DNA from: an uncultured Ruaniaceae bacterium
Lineage (GTDB): Bacteria > Actinomycetota > Actinomycetes > Actinomycetales > Beutenbergiaceae
NCBI GenBank assembly: GCA_947251855.1
Contig: CAMXUZ010000201.1
Span: 1-8,151 of the forward strand
Reading direction: 5' to 3'
Length of the DNA stretch: 8,151 nt
Each line of letters begins with the position of its first letter. Within the stretch, counting starts at the first letter, position 1. The translations under genes and the position numbers were made by a program. This document shows positions 4,934-8,151 of this stretch, one piece after another. The notes below the pieces were generated by a model. It did not search any database and was not told the DNA's origin. It saw only the letters and a list, made by a program, of their open reading frames with translations.

Positions 4934-7900
4934 ATGAGTACCGACGTTCGCCCGCAGGATCTCGCCGAGGAGGCGGTCGCCCTCGTGCGCCGCTGGCTCA
5001 CCGAAGCGAAGAACTATCCCGTTGATCCCGCGGCCGCTCGACTCGCCGGCGTTCTCCAGGACCCCCACGGCCTGGAGTTCACCGTCCGCTTCGTCGATGA
5101 AGTGGTCCGCCCCGAAGACCACCGGGCGGCGGCCAAGAAGCTTCGGGAACTCGGCGCTATCACTCCACAGTTCCTCGGCTGGCTCCGCTCGCTCGTCTCC
5201 CTGGGCGGCGCGGCCTCACGCCTCGCGCCCGGAGTGGTCGTTCCCATCGCGCGAAAAGCGCTGCGCCAGATGGTCTCCCACCTCATCATCGACGCCACCG
5301 ACGCGAGACTCGGCAAAGCGATCGAGAAGATCAAGACCGATGACGTGCGCTTGAACCTGAACCTGCTCGGCGAATACATCCTCGGGGAGACCGAGGCCGA
5401 GCGGCGCCTCGCCGGCACCCACCGACTCCTCGAGCGCGACGACGTCGACTACGTCTCGATCAAGGTCTCCTCCACGGTCGCACCGCACAACCATTGGGCC
5501 TTCGACGAGGCGGTGGCTCACATGGAAGATCGGCTCGTGCCCCTGTTCGCCAAGGCCCGCGCCGCATCTCCGCGCAAGTTCATTAACCTCGACATGGAGG
5601 AATACCCCGACCTCGACCTCACCGTCGCCGTCTTCAAGCGGGTTCTCCAGCGCCCCGAGTTCCACGACCTCGAGGCCGGGATCGTGCTGCAGGCCTATCT
5701 TCCCGACGCGCTGGGAGTCATGATGGACCTACAAGCGTGGGCAGCCGACCGCGTCGCACGGGGTGGGGCGCCCATCAAGGTCCGGGTCGTCAAAGGGGCA
5801 AACCTGCCGATGGAGATCGTCGACGCTCGAATCCACGGCTGGCCGCTAGCGACGTGGGATTCCAAGCAAGGTTCCGATACCTCCTACAAAGCGGTGCTCG
5901 ACTACGCCCTCACCCCCGAGCGCGTGAAGAACGTTCGCATCGGCGTGGCAGGGCACAACCTGTTCGACCTCGCCCTCGCCTGGCTGCTCGCCCGGGCACG
6001 AGGGGTCGAGGAGGAGATGGACGTGGAGATGCTGCTCGGCATGGCGACCGGGCAGGCCGAGGCGGTGAAACGGGACGTGGGCTCGCTGCTGCTCTACACA
6101 CCGGTCGTCCATCCCGGCGAGTTCGACGTCGCGATCGCCTACCTCATCCGGCGCCTGGAGGAAGGCGCGAGCCAGGAGAACTTCATGTCCGCCGTCTTCG
6201 ATCTTGCCGACGACGAGACGTTGTTCGAACGGGAGAAGGAGCGTTTCCTTGGTTCCCTGTCACGATTGGCGGAGATCACTGGCGATGGTCGGCCTGAGAA
6301 CTATCGGGTCCCCCCGCCCTCCCGGGGCCAGGACCGCCGCCGCACCGACGCGAACGCCGTGGCACCGCGCGCACACGAGATCGCCGCGGCGGGCTTCTCG
6401 AACCGGCCGAACACCGACCCCAACCTCGCCGGGAACCGCGAGTGGGGCCGGGAGATCGCCGAGCGGATGATCGATTCCGACCTCGGCCTCGATCTCGTCC
6501 GCAGCCATACGCTGCCCGATTCCTCCGCGCTGAGCGCGGTACTCGACCGGGGGCGCAGCGCCGCGATCACGTGGCAGGAACGGCCCGTTGCCGAACGGGC
6601 CGGAATCATCCACCGCGCCGGGGAGATGCTCGAGCACCGGCGCGCGGACCTCCTTGAGGTGATGGGCGCGGAGTGCGGCAAGACCCTTGACCAGAGCGAT
6701 CCCGAGGTGAGCGAGGCGATCGACTTTGCCCACTACTATGCCTCCCTCGCTACCGAGATGACGACGATCGACGGCGCCGAGTTCTCCCCACGCGCCCTCA
6801 CCGCCGTCATTCCGCCGTGGAACTTTCCGGCCGCCATCCCCGCCGGCGGGGTGCTCGCCGCCCTCGCGGCGGGTTCAGCCGTGATCTTCAAACCTGCCCC
6901 CGCGGCCGCCCGGACCGGGGCGATCATCGCGGAGGCATTGTGGGAGGCAGGAGTGCCGCGGGACGTGCTGCAATACGTCCAATTCCCCAGCGATGAAGCC
7001 GCTTCGGAACTCATCGCCGACTCCCGGGTCGACCAGGTGATCCTCACCGGCGCGTACGACACCGCTGCGCTGTTTCGTTCCCTGCGCCCAGATCTGCCGA
7101 TCTTCGCTGAAACTTCCGGCAAGAACGCCATCATCGTCACCCCGAACGCCGACCTCGACCTCGCGGCGAAGGACGTTGCCGCCTCCGCCTTCGGTCACGC
7201 AGGCCAGAAGTGCTCGGCTGCCTCCCTCGTCATCCTCGTCGGCTCCGTCGCCCGCTCCAAGCGGTTCCGCAGCCAGCTCCTCGACGCGGTGACCTCCCTG
7301 AAGGTGGGCACACCGGAGGATCTCACCGCCCAGATGGGGCCGGTCATCGCTGCGCCCTCGGGCAAGCTTCTGCGCGGACTCACGACGCTGGGCCCGGGGG
7401 AGTCCTGGCTCATCCGGCCCCGCCCCATCGAAACGGATCATCCCCTCGCCCGAGACGCTGCCGGCGGGGTGAAACTGTGGGCACCGGGGGTCCGCGACGG
7501 CGTCCGACGCGGCTCGGAGTACCACCACGTGGAGTATTTCGGCCCCATCCTCGGGATCATGACCGCAGAAACGTTGGCCGAGGCCCTCGAGTACGTCAAC
7601 GAGGTCGACTACGGCCTCACCAGTGGTATCCATTCCCTCGACGCCGCAGAGGTACGCGAGTGGCTCAACTCGGTGCAGGCGGGCAACCTCTACGTGAACC
7701 GAGGGATCACCGGTGCGATCGTGCGCCGGCAGTCGTTCGGGGGCTGGAAGAAGTCTGCGATCGGGCCCGGCACAAAAGCGGGCGGACCCAGTTACCTGTT
7801 CGGCCTGGGAACCTTCACCGACGCCGCCCCCCGCAGGGAGACTGACGGCGAACTGCGCCCCCACGCCGCGGAACTGCTTAGTGCGGCAGAAGAGTCCGGC

Positions 7901-8151
7901 GTCGCCGGCGCGGACCTTGATTGGTTGCGCGCAGCGCTCGGCACCGACGCCCGAGCCTGGCAGGAGGAGTTCGGGCTCGCCCGGGACGCCTCGGGGCTGG
8001 AAGTGGAACGAAACCTCCTGCGTTACCGCCCCACCGACGTGACGATCCGCCTGTGCGAGAGCGCGCAGCCCCGGGAGTCGTTCCGAGTGCTCGCCGCCGC
8101 CCTGGCAGCCGGTGCGCGCCCGGTGATCTCCACACCGCGGGCGCTGCCCCG
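4934..8151 (+). CDS. putA: Bifunctional PutA: proline dehydrogenase / L-glutamate gamma-semialdehyde dehydrogenase, 3' end outside window
   Basis: The frame is open from ATG 4934 (GGAGAGG 6 bases before) to the window end, 1072 codons without a stop. Family members of this type are somewhat longer, so the missing tail is probably short. The N-terminal FAD-dependent half oxidises proline to pyrroline-5-carboxylate: VKGAN (286-290), then a block from YTPVVHPGEF (388-397) to YLIRRLEEG (403-411), whose paired arginines bind the proline carboxylate in this family. The C-terminal half is an NAD-dependent aldehyde dehydrogenase that makes glutamate: PWNFP with oxyanion Asn at 630, FKPAP, catalytic base E726 in ETSGKN, nucleophile C760 in GQKCSAAS, and E867 in EYFGP. 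All key residues are present, so it should be active and support use of proline as carbon and nitrogen source. There is no N-terminal ribbon-helix-helix domain, so it should not repress its own gene. The divergent LysR gene is the candidate regulator. Confidence 0.97.
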   Translation, partial: MSTDVRPQDLAEEAVALVRRWLTEAKNYPVDPAAARLAGVLQDPHGLEFTVRFVDEVVRPEDHRAAAKKLRELGAITPQFLGWLRSLVSLGGAASRLAPGVVVPIARKALRQMVSHLIIDATDARLGKAIEKIKTDDVRLNLNLLGEYILGETEAERRLAGTHRLLERDDVDYVSIKVSSTVAPHNHWAFDEAVAHMEDRLVPLFAKARAASPRKFINLDMEEYPDLDLTVAVFKRVLQRPEFHDLEAGIVLQAYLPDALGVMMDLQAWAADRVARGGAPIKVRVVKGANLPMEIVDARIHGWPLATWDSKQGSDTSYKAVLDYALTPERVKNVRIGVAGHNLFDLALAWLLARARGVEEEMDVEMLLGMATGQAEAVKRDVGSLLLYTPVVHPGEFDVAIAYLIRRLEEGASQENFMSAVFDLADDETLFEREKERFLGSLSRLAEITGDGRPENYRVPPPSRGQDRRRTDANAVAPRAHEIAAAGFSNRPNTDPNLAGNREWGREIAERMIDSDLGLDLVRSHTLPDSSALSAVLDRGRSAAITWQERPVAERAGIIHRAGEMLEHRRADLLEVMGAECGKTLDQSDPEVSEAIDFAHYYASLATEMTTIDGAEFSPRALTAVIPPWNFPAAIPAGGVLAALAAGSAVIFKPAPAAARTGAIIAEALWEAGVPRDVLQYVQFPSDEAASELIADSRVDQVILTGAYDTAALFRSLRPDLPIFAETSGKNAIIVTPNADLDLAAKDVAASAFGHAGQKCSAASLVILVGSVARSKRFRSQLLDAVTSLKVGTPEDLTAQMGPVIAAPSGKLLRGLTTLGPGESWLIRPRPIETDHPLARDAAGGVKLWAPGVRDGVRRGSEYHHVEYFGPILGIMTAETLAEALEYVNEVDYGLTSGIHSLDAAEVREWLNSVQAGNLYVNRGITGAIVRRQSFGGWKKSAIGPGTKAGGPSYLFGLGTFTDAAPRRETDGELRPHAAELLSAAEESGVAGADLDWLRAALGTDARAWQEEFGLARDASGLEVERNLLRYRPTDVTIRLCESAQPRESFRVLAAALAAGARPVISTPRALP

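Noticed and set aside
6875..7864. 329-codon frame antisense to putA
   Set aside because: It lies wholly opposite the conserved aldehyde dehydrogenase domain. It is a GC-rich shadow frame with no recognisable domain.
1..8151. Mobile elements, CRISPR repeats, tRNA or rRNA genes near the resistance gene
   Set aside because: No transposase or integrase frame, spaced direct repeats or tRNA-like cloverleaf was seen. The erm region looks chromosomal, not recently inserted.

Overview
The window is GC-rich, with GTG starts, 4-base gene overlaps, an apparently leaderless small gene, an actinobacterial-type bifunctional PutA and an Erm methyltransferase of the kind found in actinomycetes. Together these point to a high-GC Gram-positive (Actinomycetota) chromosome. 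No transposase, tRNA, rRNA or CRISPR array is visible. The window cuts genes at both ends.

Layout. Bases 1-477 (+) hold the last third of a MATE-type membrane transporter. It converges on, and overlaps by 16 bases, a three-gene minus-strand operon read from right to left: an Erm-type 23S rRNA adenine dimethyltransferase (2140-2922), a CDP-alcohol phosphatidyltransferase (1454-2143) and a CdsA-like phosphatidate cytidylyltransferase (462-1457). Each junction is a 4-base start/stop overlap (GTGA, then ATGA), so the three proteins are probably translationally coupled. Upstream of erm lies a 216-base control region. It has an AT-rich box 3 bases before a weak -35, a TAnnnT -10, a 20-codon leader peptide whose ATG sits where the transcript should begin, and nested GC-rich inverted repeats before the erm ribosome binding site. 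Further right on the minus strand are a proline-rich two-TM protein of unknown function (3139-3804) and a LysR-family regulator (3863-4801). The LysR gene is divergent from putA (4934 to the right edge, +), which encodes proline dehydrogenase fused to P5C dehydrogenase and is open at the window end.

How it may work. The erm control region looks like antibiotic-inducible attenuation under a WhiB7-type promoter. Macrolide-stalled ribosomes on the leader would cover one arm of the downstream hairpin and release expression. Because the two lipid genes are overlapped to erm, the same signal should also raise CDP-diacylglycerol synthesis and head-group transfer. An operon joining ribosome protection to phospholipid synthesis is the most interesting thing in the window. 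The LysR protein is a natural candidate regulator of putA, whose product lacks the N-terminal ribbon-helix-helix domain of self-regulating PutA proteins.
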